Shown here: positions 26,295-35,404 of the stretch, one piece after another
Numbering within the stretch: position 1 is the first letter of the stretch
Layout: each line of letters opens with the position of its first letter
DNA from: Oceanospirillales bacterium
GTDB lineage: Bacteria > Pseudomonadota > Gammaproteobacteria > Pseudomonadales > Balneatricaceae
Assembly: GCA_018223185.1 (NCBI GenBank)
Contig: JAAEYW010000006.1
Coordinates: 1 to 64,000 of the forward strand
Direction: 5' to 3'
DNA: 64,000 nt
Notes under the pieces: model-generated
What the model saw: the letters and a program-made list of their open reading frames with translations, nothing else
Databases searched by the model: none
What the model was told of the DNA's origin: nothing
Program-made: the position numbers and the translations under genes

Positions 26295-26542
26295 AAAATT
26301 TAGTATGCGCAGATTTAACTCTATTCAATACAGCCCATTATAAAACAAACTGCTACAAAATGATTTGTCATACCGAGGATCAGATAAGTTCACAGAACAG
26401 CGACCAAGAATAAGCTGCTCTTAAACTGACTGCGAATTGAGTGGCGAACGTAATCGAGAACTAAGATTAGCGACTTCAGAAAAGGCGATACGTTAAACAC
26501 AGGATTGAGACATTACACCGGATGACGACAAAGCACCTGATA
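26295..26542. other. promoter region of the phosphatase-murB operon
   Basis: No gene is visible. This stretch lies between the terminator of the kdsB operon and the phosphatase start and must carry the promoter of the latter. It is A+T rich near 26295-26360, but no convincing -35/-10 pair was found. Confidence 0.4.
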
Positions 26543-26593
26543 ATAAAAAAAACAAATCAGTCCGTAGCTCATAAACAACGCTACGGACTGATT
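26543..26593 (-). terminator. strong terminator of the exbB-kdsB operon
   Basis: AATCAGTCCGTAGC (26555-26568) and GCTACGGACTGATT (26580-26593) form a perfect 14-pair stem with an 11-base loop. On the minus strand it is followed by TTTGTTTTTTTTATT. It lies about 33 bases after the kdsB stop. Confidence 0.95.
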
Positions 26594-26625
26594 ATTGAGA
26601 AAGCCAGGGCGGCTATTTCAGCAGA

Positions 26626-27390
26626 TCACTGTCCAAACAGATGCCGGATACGCTCCAGGTCTTCCGGTGTATCGACGCCTGCCGGCGGGAGCTCATCAGC
26701 TTCCTCAACATGGATAATCGCGCCGTTCCACATCGCCCTTAGCTGCTCAAGACACTCGGTCTCTTCAACCGGAGCGGGAGCCCACTTAACAAAGTCATTG
26801 AGAAGCTTAACCCGATACGCATAAATACCGATATGGCGCTGAAAATTCACCCCCACAGGCATCTCTGTACGCCCGGCTTCTGAGGCGAATGCATCTCTGG
26901 GCCAGGGAATTGGCGCCCGGCTAAAGTAGAGCGCCCGGCCAGCACGGTCGGCAACTACTTTAACGACATTGGGGTTCAGCAGCGAGCTGATATCATTAAT
27001 CGGCTCGCACAGGGTAGCAATACTCGCCTCTGTTACCGCACTGAGATTATGGGCAACCTGATTGATAACCCGCGGCGGAATCAGCGGCTCGTCACCCTGA
27101 ACATTGACGACAATATCGTCAGCATAAAACCCCAGCGAATGAACCACCTCCTGCAGCCGATCGGTCCCCGAAGGATGATCAGCGGACGTCATGCAGACCT
27201 CTGCACCAAAACGTTCAGCGGCATCCGCTATACGCTGATCATCTGTCGCGATAATAACCCGCTGCGCTTCACTCTGAATGGCCCGCTCATATACATGCTG
27301 CACCATCGGCTTACCGGCAATCTCTGCCAGCGGTTTACCGGGAAAACGGGATGAACCAAAACGCGCAGGAATAACAACAGAAAAAGCCAT
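26626..27390 (-). CDS. kdsB: CMP-KDO synthetase KdsB
   Basis: KdsB activates 3-deoxy-manno-octulosonate with CTP for lipopolysaccharide core synthesis. The N-terminal nucleotide-binding motif [25 protein letters not shown], the [13 protein letters not shown] segment and the C-terminal [38 protein letters not shown] are diagnostic. The length is 254 aa. It is the last gene of the envelope operon and is followed by a strong terminator. Confidence 0.97.
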   Translation of the reverse strand: MAFSVVIPARFGSSRFPGKPLAEIAGKPMVQHVYERAIQSEAQRVIIATDDQRIADAAERFGAEVCMTSADHPSGTDRLQEVVHSLGFYADDIVVNVQGDEPLIPPRVINQVAHNLSAVTEASIATLCEPINDISSLLNPNVVKVVADRAGRALYFSRAPIPWPRDAFASEAGRTEMPVGVNFQRHIGIYAYRVKLLNDFVKWAPAPVEETECLEQLRAMWNGAIIHVEEADELPPAGVDTPEDLERIRHLFGQ

Positions 27391-27398
27391 ATCTCAAC

Positions 27399-27584
27399 CT
27401 ACTTTGTCAGACGTTCATCAGTGGTCAGGGTACGCGCCTCGCTTTCCAGCATCACCGGAATGCCATCACGAATCGGATATGCAAGGCCGGAACTGCGGCA
27501 GACCAGTTCATTTGTCTCTTTATTCCATTCAACCGGCGCTTTTGAAACCGGACAAACCAGGATATCAAGCAGTTTCTTATCCAT
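27399..27584 (-). CDS. Trm112/YcaR-family small zinc-ribbon-like protein
   Basis: This 61-residue protein has the pattern [18 protein letters not shown]...[13 protein letters not shown], typical of the Trm112/YcaR family. The usual four zinc cysteines are only partly present (CPVSKA keeps one, LVCRSS another), as in many proteobacterial members. YcaR is generally located between lpxK and kdsB, as here. In other organisms Trm112 activates methyltransferases; the bacterial role is unclear. Confidence 0.93.
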   Translation of the reverse strand: MDKKLLDILVCPVSKAPVEWNKETNELVCRSSGLAYPIRDGIPVMLESEARTLTTDERLTK

Positions 27585-27619
27585 CGTTAGTGCCTCTGTG
27601 TAAAGTACTTTAATAATTG

Positions 27620-28642
27620 TTACTCTGCGTTACGATCCGCAGGTGGCCAGCGGCTAAGCATCCTGTCGAGAGTGGAGGAAAAGCCCTCCCCCAGTGTTGC
27701 ATCAACCTGCAGATACCAGCTATTTTCAAGTTCTATATGATCGCATTTTACCGCATCTTTTTCAGTCATTATCAACGGCAGTTGCTGCTCAAAGGACAGA
27801 TCACTTTCACTGTAATGATGATGATCAGGGAAACGGCGCAGCTGAGGCACAAAGCCCAGGGTTTCGAGGGTACAGGCAAAGCGTCCGGGGTTACCGATGG
27901 CAGCAACAGCATTAACCTGTCGGGAGCCGCACCACTGATCGGCAGTTACAGCACTGCCAGAGGACAGCGATACCAGCTCGCCAGGTTCAAGCGCCATAAG
28001 AAACGCTTTATCAGTATGACCGGCATCCAGGACTGCCTCGGGGGCCGCACCATTGACCACAATAAGATCGACCTCATCCAGCCGCTCCACTGGCTCTCGT
28101 AGCGGCCCTTCAGGTAGGCAGCGACGGTTACCGAAGCCCCTGACACCGTCAATCACCGCAATTTCGAGGGCCCGGTTAAGTGCGTAATGCTGCAAACCAT
28201 CATCACTGATAATAAGATCACATCCGGTCTGCTCTAACAGCAACTTCGCCGCAGCAACCCGATCCGGGGAAATCACCAGAGGAACGCCAGTACGACGAAC
28301 AATCATAAGCGGCTCATCACCCGCTTCAGTGGCGGTTGAGCCTGATGTAACAAAATAGGGAGTAGTCGGAGGTGACGCGCGATATCCCCGACTGACAACC
28401 CCGGGTCTGTAGCCCTGCTGACGCAGATGCTCCACCAGCCAGATAACCAGTGGCGATTTTCCAGTTCCACCGACAGAAATATTGCCCACCACAATTACCG
28501 GAACCGGCGCGGTCCAGCTCTGCTGAATTCCATCACGGAAACGCTGGCGCCGTCGGGCAGCGACGCTACGGAACAGCACCTCCAGCGGACGCAAAACACA
28601 GAGCCAGCGGCTGCGTTTATACCAGGCCTGCTCCAGCCCCAT
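27620..28642 (-). CDS. lpxK: tetraacyldisaccharide 4'-kinase LpxK
   Basis: LpxK phosphorylates the lipid A disaccharide precursor at the inner membrane. It starts [25 protein letters not shown], with an amphipathic membrane-anchoring helix. The Walker A motif is [15 protein letters not shown], and [25 protein letters not shown] follows, with the catalytic Asp-containing DDGLQH. The length is 340 aa. It starts two bases after the exbD stop codon. Confidence 0.96.
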   Translation of the reverse strand: MGLEQAWYKRSRWLCVLRPLEVLFRSVAARRRQRFRDGIQQSWTAPVPVIVVGNISVGGTGKSPLVIWLVEHLRQQGYRPGVVSRGYRASPPTTPYFVTSGSTATEAGDEPLMIVRRTGVPLVISPDRVAAAKLLLEQTGCDLIISDDGLQHYALNRALEIAVIDGVRGFGNRRCLPEGPLREPVERLDEVDLIVVNGAAPEAVLDAGHTDKAFLMALEPGELVSLSSGSAVTADQWCGSRQVNAVAAIGNPGRFACTLETLGFVPQLRRFPDHHHYSESDLSFEQQLPLIMTEKDAVKCDHIELENSWYLQVDATLGEGFSSTLDRMLSRWPPADRNAE

Positions 28643-28644
28643 AA

Positions 28645-29073
28645 TTACTGCTCAGCCGGTTGCTGGGTAGTAATGCTGAGCGCAGCAAAACCCAGTTTAC
28701 CTGCGACATCCATAACAGTGACAACAGACTGGTGGGGCGTTTTAGCATCTGCTGAGATGATAAAGGGAAGTTTACGGTTATCGCCAGCCTGATCGATAAT
28801 CGCCCTGCGCAGCGTTTCCGGCTGACTGTTCAACAGACTCTGTCCATTAACCGTATAACCACCATCGACACCGATCAGCACCTCAAGGGTTTCAGCCTGA
28901 GTATCAGCCATCTCACCATCCGCTTCTGGCAGACTGATCTGCAGGTGGGATTCATTGGTGAAGGTGGTTGATACCATAAAGAATATCAACAGCAGGAAAA
29001 CCACATCAATCAGCGGCGTCAGATTAACGGAAACCTCTTCTTTCGGCTTACGTCTGAATTTCAATCGACTCAT
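28645..29073 (-). CDS. exbD: ExbD/TolR-family biopolymer transport protein
   Basis: This single-pass membrane protein is the partner of the ExbB-type channel that uses proton force to drive outer-membrane import or envelope functions. It has a short cytoplasmic N-terminus, one transmembrane helix (residues ~20-40, VNLTPLIDVVFLLLIFFMVSTTF) with the key Asp in LIDVVFLLL, then a periplasmic domain. It sits three bases after exbB, in the lpxK operon, a location shared with Pseudomonas. The partner energised by it is unknown; no TonB gene is nearby. Confidence 0.93.
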   Translation of the reverse strand: MSRLKFRRKPKEEVSVNLTPLIDVVFLLLIFFMVSTTFTNESHLQISLPEADGEMADTQAETLEVLIGVDGGYTVNGQSLLNSQPETLRRAIIDQAGDNRKLPFIISADAKTPHQSVVTVMDVAGKLGFAALSITTQQPAEQ

Positions 29074-29076
29074 CGG

Positions 29077-29697
29077 TTACTCGAAATCCACTTCACGTTC
29101 ACCGTGAACTACTTCAACCAGTTTCTGACACTCCTGCTCCATCTCAATCAGGAGAGTCTCAACCCGGCGCTGAAAAAAACGGTGAAACACCAGCGTCGGA
29201 ATAGCCACAGACAACCCCGCAGCTGTTGTAATCAGGGCTTCAGAGATACCGCCAGCCAGCACGTTCGCATTACCTGTACCCTGCAACATTATCTCAGCAA
29301 AAACCTTGATCATACCGATAACGGTACCCAGCAAACCCAGCAGCGGCGAAATCGCAGCAATCGTGCCCAGCGAATTCAGAAAACGCTCCATCTGGTGCAT
29401 TACATGATGTGCGGCTTCCTGAATACTCTCCCTCATAATCTCCCGACCATGATTGGAATTATTCAGTCCGGCAACCATAATCTGCCCTAACGAGCTGGCA
29501 TTACGGATAATTTGCAGACGCTCAGGGGTCATTTCACCACTACGCACCAGCATCCAGACTTCTGATAACAGATTAGTGGGGGCTACCCGCTTTTTCTGCA
29601 GCACCCAAAAACGCTCCAGACAGATAGCCAGAGACAATATAGAACAGGCGATAATTGGCACCATCAGCCAACCACCAGATTGAATCAATTCAAACAC
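29077..29697 (-). CDS. exbB: MotA/TolQ/ExbB proton channel protein
   Basis: This proton-channel subunit has three hydrophobic segments: about 13-32 (MVPIIACSILSLAICLERFW), 105-130 (LGTIAAISPLLGLLGTVIGMI) and 150-175 (LITTAAGLSVAIPTLVF). The TolQ/ExbB signatures PLLGLLGTVIGMI and GISEALITTAAGL are present. The start codon is GTG 29697, with an excellent ribosome site (AAGGAGG). It is the first gene of exbB-exbD-lpxK-ycaR-kdsB. Confidence 0.94.
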   Translation of the reverse strand: MFELIQSGGWLMVPIIACSILSLAICLERFWVLQKKRVAPTNLLSEVWMLVRSGEMTPERLQIIRNASSLGQIMVAGLNNSNHGREIMRESIQEAAHHVMHQMERFLNSLGTIAAISPLLGLLGTVIGMIKVFAEIMLQGTGNANVLAGGISEALITTAAGLSVAIPTLVFHRFFQRRVETLLIEMEQECQKLVEVVHGEREVDFE

Positions 29698-29757
29698 CAG
29701 AACTCCTCCTTAAAACCGGCCCATACTCTAGCATAGAGTTTCGCGCCAGAGTAGTGA

Positions 29758-32037
29758 TTAACCTGCTGACCAGTAACGCTTTTTCTGATCACGATAGGTT
29801 TCTGTAAGACAGCGATCAGCGGCGCTTTTAAGAATCAGAGCCCCCTTATCCGCTGTATTCAGCCAGTTCAGCTGCAAACCGCGCAGACGCTCAATCACTA
29901 CAGCGGCAGGATGGCCGTATGGATTGTCAAATCCGGAACTGAACAACACCCATTCCGGATTCAACTGGCTTAACCAATCGGTCTGACTGGAGAAGCGACT
30001 GCCATGATGAGCAGCGACCAGCCAGTTAACGTTCAGCTCAGGATGCTCTCTCAGAATCTGCGACTCGATGCTGGATTCTATATCACCGGGAATAAGCATT
30101 GAACAGTTACCAGATTGCACCAGTAACACACAAGAGCGATTGTTCTCAGTAGTCGGCTTCAACCCGGCCGGGTGAATATAACTAAAGCGGACACCATCCC
30201 ACTCCCACGAATCACCTGCCACACAGCGCCCGGCCGATACACTGCGTCTGATTACCGGACTTCCTGAATCGGTCTCAGTCACAGCAACTGCCGCGACCAG
30301 GTCAGAATAACCACCAGCATGGTCATTATCTTTATGACTGATGATAAGACGGTCAAGCCGGCTAATATTGCGCCTTTCAAGCATCGGCAACAGCGTAAAA
30401 CGAGCAATACTGTGACCCCGGTAAGCGGCACCGGCATCAAACAGAAGTACTTTATTACTGGTTTCTACCAGCACAGCCAGCCCCTGACCAACATCGGCTA
30501 CCGTCGCCCGAAAATCCCCCCGGACAATCACCTCTTTCGGCGGCACCAGCAGTGCTGTCAGGATAAACAGAGAAAAAACGCTGAACCCTGTCCAGCGGGG
30601 AAGATTCAGCAACACGACGGCCAGAGCCCCCAAAAGCACCGGCAGCAGTGACGGTCGACTAAAAAGAACACCCTCCCCGTCAGCAGGGGCACACAGTTGT
30701 AACAACAACCAAAAGCTATCTGATAAACCATTCAACAATCCGACACCCGACACAGGGTCAGTCAGACAGAGCAACAGCCCCAGGATCACTCCGGGAATCA
30801 GAATAAAGGTGAGCAGAGGAATCGCCACAATATTGACCAGCGGGGCGATCAATGCGACCTGCCCAAGCCAGAGCAGCAGCAATGGAAACAGACCCAAAAA
30901 GACGGACCACTGTGTTGCAATAATAGTTTTGAAAAAGGTCTTTCCGGCACTGGCCGAAGCGGACAACAACAGGACACCCACTGCCGCAAACGATAACCAG
31001 AAGCCCGGCTGATAAAAACTCAGCGGCTGGATCAGCAAAACAATCACCAACGCCAGCTGATAGCGCGGCCAAATCCCCATATGACGATTAAGCAGTGCCG
31101 GAAGCAACATCGCCAGCGCCATGACAAGGGCTCGCTGGGTCGGGATACTGAAACCGGCCAGCAACGCATACCCCAACGCCAGCAGCAGAGCAGGAACAAT
31201 CCGATAAGCACGAATATCAGACTGTCCGGGAATAAACCGCCCTGCCAGCCACTGAACAGTACCGCCCAGCCAATATCCCAGCAAACAGGCAATAGCGATA
31301 TGCAGACCACTGATCACCACCAGATGAACAGTTCCGGTCTGTCGCAGAATTTGCCACAGCTCATCATCCAGACCCTGCTTGTCACCCAGCAGCAGCGCTC
31401 TGATCGTCGCCTCCGCGCGATCCCCCAGAGACAACTCCCCCAGCCATTTGCCAATGCTGTACCTCAGATATTCTACCCGCTGACGTCCACTCTCTTGCGG
31501 CCCGTAAAGCAGTCGGGCAGACAGGAGATAACCGCGGGCATTAACACGGTCGGCAAACAACCGGGTTTCATAATCACTGCCGCCGGGGTTCATCAAACCT
31601 CTTGGTGGCTTAAGGCGGACCATCAGCTGCCATTGTTGACCAGGTATAATTTCACTCTGCGGGGTGTACCAACTCAGCTGCAGATGTTTCAGATCAACAC
31701 CCGGGAGTAAAGGTGAATAGTGCTCTACTTCAAATCGGAAGCGGACCAGGCCCGGCCGGTGTTCTGGCAAGCCGGAAACAGTACCGATTACCGATAGCTC
31801 CTGAGCAGGTAAGCCCATCGGCATCCGCTGACTCAGATTGAGATAGCCCCAGCCTGAGGCATAAACGAAGCCAAATATTAGCCCCGCTATCTGTTTCCGT
31901 TTGGTTACGGATAGAAATCGACCGCAAACCGGCAGGAAACACAGCCCCAGTGCGATAATCAGCAACACGAGTATTGAAAAAGGAAGCAGCTGAGGCAGCC
32001 AGGCCACCAGCAAAACACCAAAAGCTATACCAATCAT
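29758..32037 (-). CDS. comEC: DNA internalization channel ComEC/Rec2
   Basis: ComEC is the inner-membrane channel for single-stranded DNA in natural transformation. It has N-terminal transmembrane helices and a soluble domain (residues ~40-220), then the Competence domain with LVVISGLHIAIACLLGYWLGG and GFSIPTQRALVMALAMLLPAL, and a C-terminal metallo-beta-lactamase-like domain with ISHKDNDHAGGY. The length of 759 aa is full. It seems intact, so competence is possible, but no other competence genes are in the window. It stands 60 bases upstream of exbB on the same strand. Confidence 0.95.
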   Translation of the reverse strand: MIGIAFGVLLVAWLPQLLPFSILVLLIIALGLCFLPVCGRFLSVTKRKQIAGLIFGFVYASGWGYLNLSQRMPMGLPAQELSVIGTVSGLPEHRPGLVRFRFEVEHYSPLLPGVDLKHLQLSWYTPQSEIIPGQQWQLMVRLKPPRGLMNPGGSDYETRLFADRVNARGYLLSARLLYGPQESGRQRVEYLRYSIGKWLGELSLGDRAEATIRALLLGDKQGLDDELWQILRQTGTVHLVVISGLHIAIACLLGYWLGGTVQWLAGRFIPGQSDIRAYRIVPALLLALGYALLAGFSIPTQRALVMALAMLLPALLNRHMGIWPRYQLALVIVLLIQPLSFYQPGFWLSFAAVGVLLLSASASAGKTFFKTIIATQWSVFLGLFPLLLLWLGQVALIAPLVNIVAIPLLTFILIPGVILGLLLCLTDPVSGVGLLNGLSDSFWLLLQLCAPADGEGVLFSRPSLLPVLLGALAVVLLNLPRWTGFSVFSLFILTALLVPPKEVIVRGDFRATVADVGQGLAVLVETSNKVLLFDAGAAYRGHSIARFTLLPMLERRNISRLDRLIISHKDNDHAGGYSDLVAAVAVTETDSGSPVIRRSVSAGRCVAGDSWEWDGVRFSYIHPAGLKPTTENNRSCVLLVQSGNCSMLIPGDIESSIESQILREHPELNVNWLVAAHHGSRFSSQTDWLSQLNPEWVLFSSGFDNPYGHPAAVVIERLRGLQLNWLNTADKGALILKSAADRCLTETYRDQKKRYWSAG

Positions 32038-32116
32038 CCATGATTTCCGGTTGGCTTAAAGATTGTAAGGGGGCATAATTACCCCCTCCCATCAGCTAAC
32101 TATAAGTTTCTCCCTG

Positions 32117-32758
32117 ATGCCGCGCAAACTTATCAAGAAATATATGCCAGATGAGCATAAGCTCAAGTCAAACCGCTACCTTAGCTGGCTTGGCAGTCAT
32201 ATACATGACCCAAACCTCTGGCATCTGACGCGTAAGTCTGTCAGCAGGGCGTTTTTCGTTGGCTTATTTTGCGCCTTTATCCCGCTGCCATCGCAAATGC
32301 TCATTGCTGCTGTCGCGGCTCTGTTTGTACGCAGCAACCTGCCTATCTCGGTCAGCCTGGTCTGGCTGACCAACCCGCTTACCATCCCCCCCATGTTTTA
32401 TTTCGCTTACTGGATAGGTACGCATATTCTGGGTGTGGATGTTGTTGCGATCGATTTTGAGTTAACGATGGAGTGGATTAAAGCAGAGCTGGAGCATATC
32501 TGGCTGCCTTTGCTGGTAGGTTCAATGGTATGCGGAATTGTCAGCGGCACGCTGGGATATTTCCTGATGCAACGCTTCTGGGTCTGGCACGTTAATAATA
32601 GCTGGCGTAATCGCAAAAGCCGTAAATTTATTCTGCGTAAGCTAAAACGGGATGATAAAGGCCCGCAAGACAACCAGAAGAGCGACCAGCCGGGTGATCT
32701 TAAACCCGGGAAAGAGCATCATTCAGACAAAACGACGGACAACAAAAAGCCGGAATAA
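32117..32758 (+). CDS. DUF2062 membrane protein
   Basis: This inner-membrane protein of the DUF2062 family has the typical beginning MPRKLIKKYMPDEHKL, followed by HDPNLWHLTRKSVSRAFFVGLFCAFIPLPSQM and a central motif VWLTNPLTIPPMFYFAYWIG. There are about three hydrophobic segments, then a hydrophilic charged tail of ~45 residues (Lys, Asp, Gln). The function is unknown. The stop codon lies in the loop of the following terminator. It is divergent from comEC and convergent with lolD. Confidence 0.9.
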   Translation: MPRKLIKKYMPDEHKLKSNRYLSWLGSHIHDPNLWHLTRKSVSRAFFVGLFCAFIPLPSQMLIAAVAALFVRSNLPISVSLVWLTNPLTIPPMFYFAYWIGTHILGVDVVAIDFELTMEWIKAELEHIWLPLLVGSMVCGIVSGTLGYFLMQRFWVWHVNNSWRNRKSRKFILRKLKRDDKGPQDNQKSDQPGDLKPGKEHHSDKTTDNKKPE

Positions 32759-32769
32759 CTCCGGCTTTT
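32744..32769 (+). terminator. terminator overlapping the DUF2062 stop codon
   Basis: AAAAAGCCGG (32744-32753) and CCGGCTTTTA (32761-32770) form a stem; the loop AATAACT carries the stop codon TAA. It serves both DUF2062 and, in reverse, partly lolD. Confidence 0.88.
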
Positions 32770-32810
32770 ATAGTAAGACAACGGTTAACGGCTGGATAAG
32801 ATAAGCTGAG

Positions 32811-33497
32811 TTAACGGGTTAATTCCTGCAACAAACCATCTTTTAGCTCAACAACCCTTCCCTGCTTTTCAGCGAGTTGAGGGTCATGGGTCACCACCAC
32901 GAACGATATACCAAAATCACTGTTCAGCTTATGCATGAGTCCCTGCACGTCCTGAGCGGTATAGCGATCAAGATTACCGGTAGGTTCATCCATCAGCACA
33001 CAGGCGGGATTAGTGACCAGCGCCCGGGCGATAGCCACCCGCTGACGCTCACCGCCGCTTAACATAGAAGGCTTATGTTCAAGACGATGAGATAAGCCCA
33101 CCGAATGCAGAATAGCGGCTGCCTGTTCGCGTACGGCGCTGATAGCCTCACCTCTGATCAACAACGGCATCGCAACATTTTCAAGCGCACTGAACTCCGC
33201 TAACAGATGATGAAACTGATAGACAAATCCAAGAGCGCGGTTACGCAACCGGGCACGCTCCTGCTCATTAATATCAAATAACGACTGGTCATCAACCCGC
33301 ACATCGCCGGAACTAGGCAGGTCAAGCCCACCCAGCATATTCAGCAGGGTACTCTTACCCGAGCCCGAGCTGCCGACGATAGCAAGGGTTTCTCCCCGCT
33401 TCACCTTCAGCTCTATGCCCCGCAAAACCTCGACAGCAATATCACCATCGCCGTATCGCTTTTTCAGATCGACACACTGCAGCACCAGATCACTCAT
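32811..33497 (-). CDS. lolD: lipoprotein-releasing ABC ATPase LolD
   Basis: LolD is the ATPase of the complex that frees lipoproteins from the inner membrane for transfer to LolA. It has Walker A GSSGSGKS, the Lol-specific region GFVYQFHHLLAEFSALENVAMPLL, signature LSGGERQRVAIARAL and Walker B CVLMDEPTGNLD. It is 228 aa. It overlaps its membrane partner gene by eight bases. No second permease gene follows; see the note on LolDF. Confidence 0.97.
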   Translation of the reverse strand: MSDLVLQCVDLKKRYGDGDIAVEVLRGIELKVKRGETLAIVGSSGSGKSTLLNMLGGLDLPSSGDVRVDDQSLFDINEQERARLRNRALGFVYQFHHLLAEFSALENVAMPLLIRGEAISAVREQAAAILHSVGLSHRLEHKPSMLSGGERQRVAIARALVTNPACVLMDEPTGNLDRYTAQDVQGLMHKLNSDFGISFVVVTHDPQLAEKQGRVVELKDGLLQELTR

Positions 33498-34734
33498 AGC
33501 GCAACGCCTCCGCCGGTTGCGTACGGGAAGCGCGCCAGGCCGGATAGATCGTAGCCAGAAAACTGATTCCCAGGGCTACTGAAATAATCACCATCACATC
33601 CCCTGTCTGCAGCTGCGAAGGAAGATAACTGATGAAGTACACATCCGCACTGAGGAACTGTACACCAAAGGTATGTTCAACCCAGGCGATAAGATCAGTT
33701 ATCGTCAGCGCCAGAACAACACCCAGAACAGAGCCCAGCAGGGTTCCCATGACCCCGATGACCGTGCCCTGAACCATGAAAATGCGCATGATGCGTCCAG
33801 GCGTTGCCCCCAGTGTTCTGAGAATAGCAATGTCACCTTTTTTATCGGTCACCACCATCACCAGAGTAGAGACAATATTAAACGCTGCCACAAATACGAT
33901 CAGAAACAACAACAATCCGATCATCTTCTTTTCCAGCTGGATCGCCTGAAACAGATTACCGTGAGTCCGGGTCCAGTCACTGGCGCGATAGAACTCGCCA
34001 AGATCAGCAATAATCTGCCTGATTCGGGTGGGCGCCTGAAACAGATTATCAAACTCCAGGCGGATACCATCAACACCGCTGGCCATCCGTTTAATACGCG
34101 CTGCATCATCTATATGAATATACGCGAGATTTGCATCCAGCTCAGCTCCGACCTCGAACACCCCGACCACCGTAAAACGTTTCAACCGGGGGATGATACC
34201 TGCCACACTAATCGACGCTTCAGGAAGCACCAGGGTAACCTTATCACCGAGAGCGACTCCCATTGAGCGGGCCAGCAGTGACCCCAGCACAATACCGTAA
34301 CTCTTTGACTGCAACGCATCGAGGCTACCAGCTTTGATATGGTCGTCAAGAATGGAGATTTTCTGCTCAAGCTCAGGTTCGATACCATTGATCAGAACAC
34401 CGCGAACCACGCCCCGGTTGGTCAGCATCCCCTGCGCCTGAATATAGGGCGCAGTACCGATAACGCCTGGCTGCTGGTTAACCTTTTCAGCAACCGCCTG
34501 CCAGTTTTCCAGCGGCATACCGTAATCCGATATGGTGCCATGGGGAACCATCCCCAGAATGCGTTCTTTGAGTTCACGGTCAAAGCCGTTCATTACCGAA
34601 AGCACAACGATCAGCGCAGCAACACCCAGCATCAGCCCCAGCATCGAGACCAGCGAGATAAATGAGATAAAATTGTTGTTCCGTTTGGCTGAAGTGTAAC
34701 GCAGCCCAACGTACAGAGAGAATGGTCTGAACAT
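33490..34734 (-). CDS. LolC/LolE-family permease, probably LolF type
   Basis: This is the membrane subunit of the lipoprotein-release complex. Four transmembrane helices are visible (near 25-50, 270-295, 315-345, 378-400), with a large periplasmic domain between the first two. The N-terminus LYVGLRYTSAKRNNNFISFISLVSMLGLMLGVAALIVVLSVMNGFDRELK is that of LolC/E. It is the only LolC/E gene in the cluster. E. coli and Pseudomonas have lolC-lolD-lolE; a single permease next to lolD suggests a homodimeric LolF, as described for Francisella and Acinetobacter. Confidence 0.93.
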   Translation of the reverse strand: MFRPFSLYVGLRYTSAKRNNNFISFISLVSMLGLMLGVAALIVVLSVMNGFDRELKERILGMVPHGTISDYGMPLENWQAVAEKVNQQPGVIGTAPYIQAQGMLTNRGVVRGVLINGIEPELEQKISILDDHIKAGSLDALQSKSYGIVLGSLLARSMGVALGDKVTLVLPEASISVAGIIPRLKRFTVVGVFEVGAELDANLAYIHIDDAARIKRMASGVDGIRLEFDNLFQAPTRIRQIIADLGEFYRASDWTRTHGNLFQAIQLEKKMIGLLLFLIVFVAAFNIVSTLVMVVTDKKGDIAILRTLGATPGRIMRIFMVQGTVIGVMGTLLGSVLGVVLALTITDLIAWVEHTFGVQFLSADVYFISYLPSQLQTGDVMVIISVALGISFLATIYPAWRASRTQPAEALRYE

Positions 34735-34831
34735 GGTCGCGATTAAATCACAGACTGATGAAATTCTCTAACAAAATCAGAATAATATTCGCTATACTCA
34801 GGAAAAGTGACATATTCGCGAGGGCAGTATT

Positions 34832-35404
34832 TTGAATCAGGAACGACGCCAGTATTTCCGCATCGATGGCAAAGTAGCAGTCGACTACAAAGTCATCACG
34901 GAAGATGAGATGCAACATGGCCGGCTGCCTACACAGTTTCAGGTATCGCCTTTCTTTTTACTGCTGACACAACTTCAGGAATTCAGCCACGACAGCAGCT
35001 ACCAACTGCGTAAGATTGCGCAGAGAGATCCGCTGGTCGCGTCTTATCTTGAGAATATGAACAATAAGATCGATGCTATCGCTCACGCCATCGCAAAAAG
35101 CGATGTTGAGTTCGAAAACCTGTCAACACAGAAAATAAATCTGAGCGAAGGCGGAATGAGCTTTTTCAGCAAAGAATCGATTCCTGAGAACAGCTACCTG
35201 GCACTTAAAGTCGTTTTTGAAGAGACCTACACCGGCTTATTGATCTATGGGCAAGTGCTCTACAGCGGAGAAGAAGAGGAAGACGGACAATATAAAATCG
35301 GCATCGAGTTCAGTGATATGCCGGAAAGCAGCCGCTTAATTGTTGCCCGCTATATTCTAACGAGCCAGGCCCGCGACCGGCAGCTGAATGATGAGCAGTA
35401 CTAA
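34832..35404 (+). CDS. PilZ-domain c-di-GMP receptor protein
   Basis: This cytoplasmic protein binds c-di-GMP through a split PilZ domain. The RxxxR motif is at the very start (ERRQYFRIDG, residues 3-12), then ~90 mainly helical residues, then NLSEGGMSF (the D/N-x-S-x-x-G motif) and the rest of the beta barrel. The motif at residue 3 fixes the start codon as TTG 34832, which has a good GAGG site seven bases upstream. It is 190 aa. Its 3' end overlaps the Tus-like gene, so the two are co-transcribed. It is divergent from lolF. Confidence 0.92.
   Translation: MNQERRQYFRIDGKVAVDYKVITEDEMQHGRLPTQFQVSPFFLLLTQLQEFSHDSSYQLRKIAQRDPLVASYLENMNNKIDAIAHAIAKSDVEFENLSTQKINLSEGGMSFFSKESIPENSYLALKVVFEETYTGLLIYGQVLYSGEEEEDGQYKIGIEFSDMPESSRLIVARYILTSQARDRQLNDEQY

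Noticed and set aside
30689-30696. GTTGTAAC, the core of E. coli Ter sites, inside comEC
   Set aside because: Only the eight-base core matches; flanking positions do not. About two such matches are expected by chance in 64 kb on two strands.
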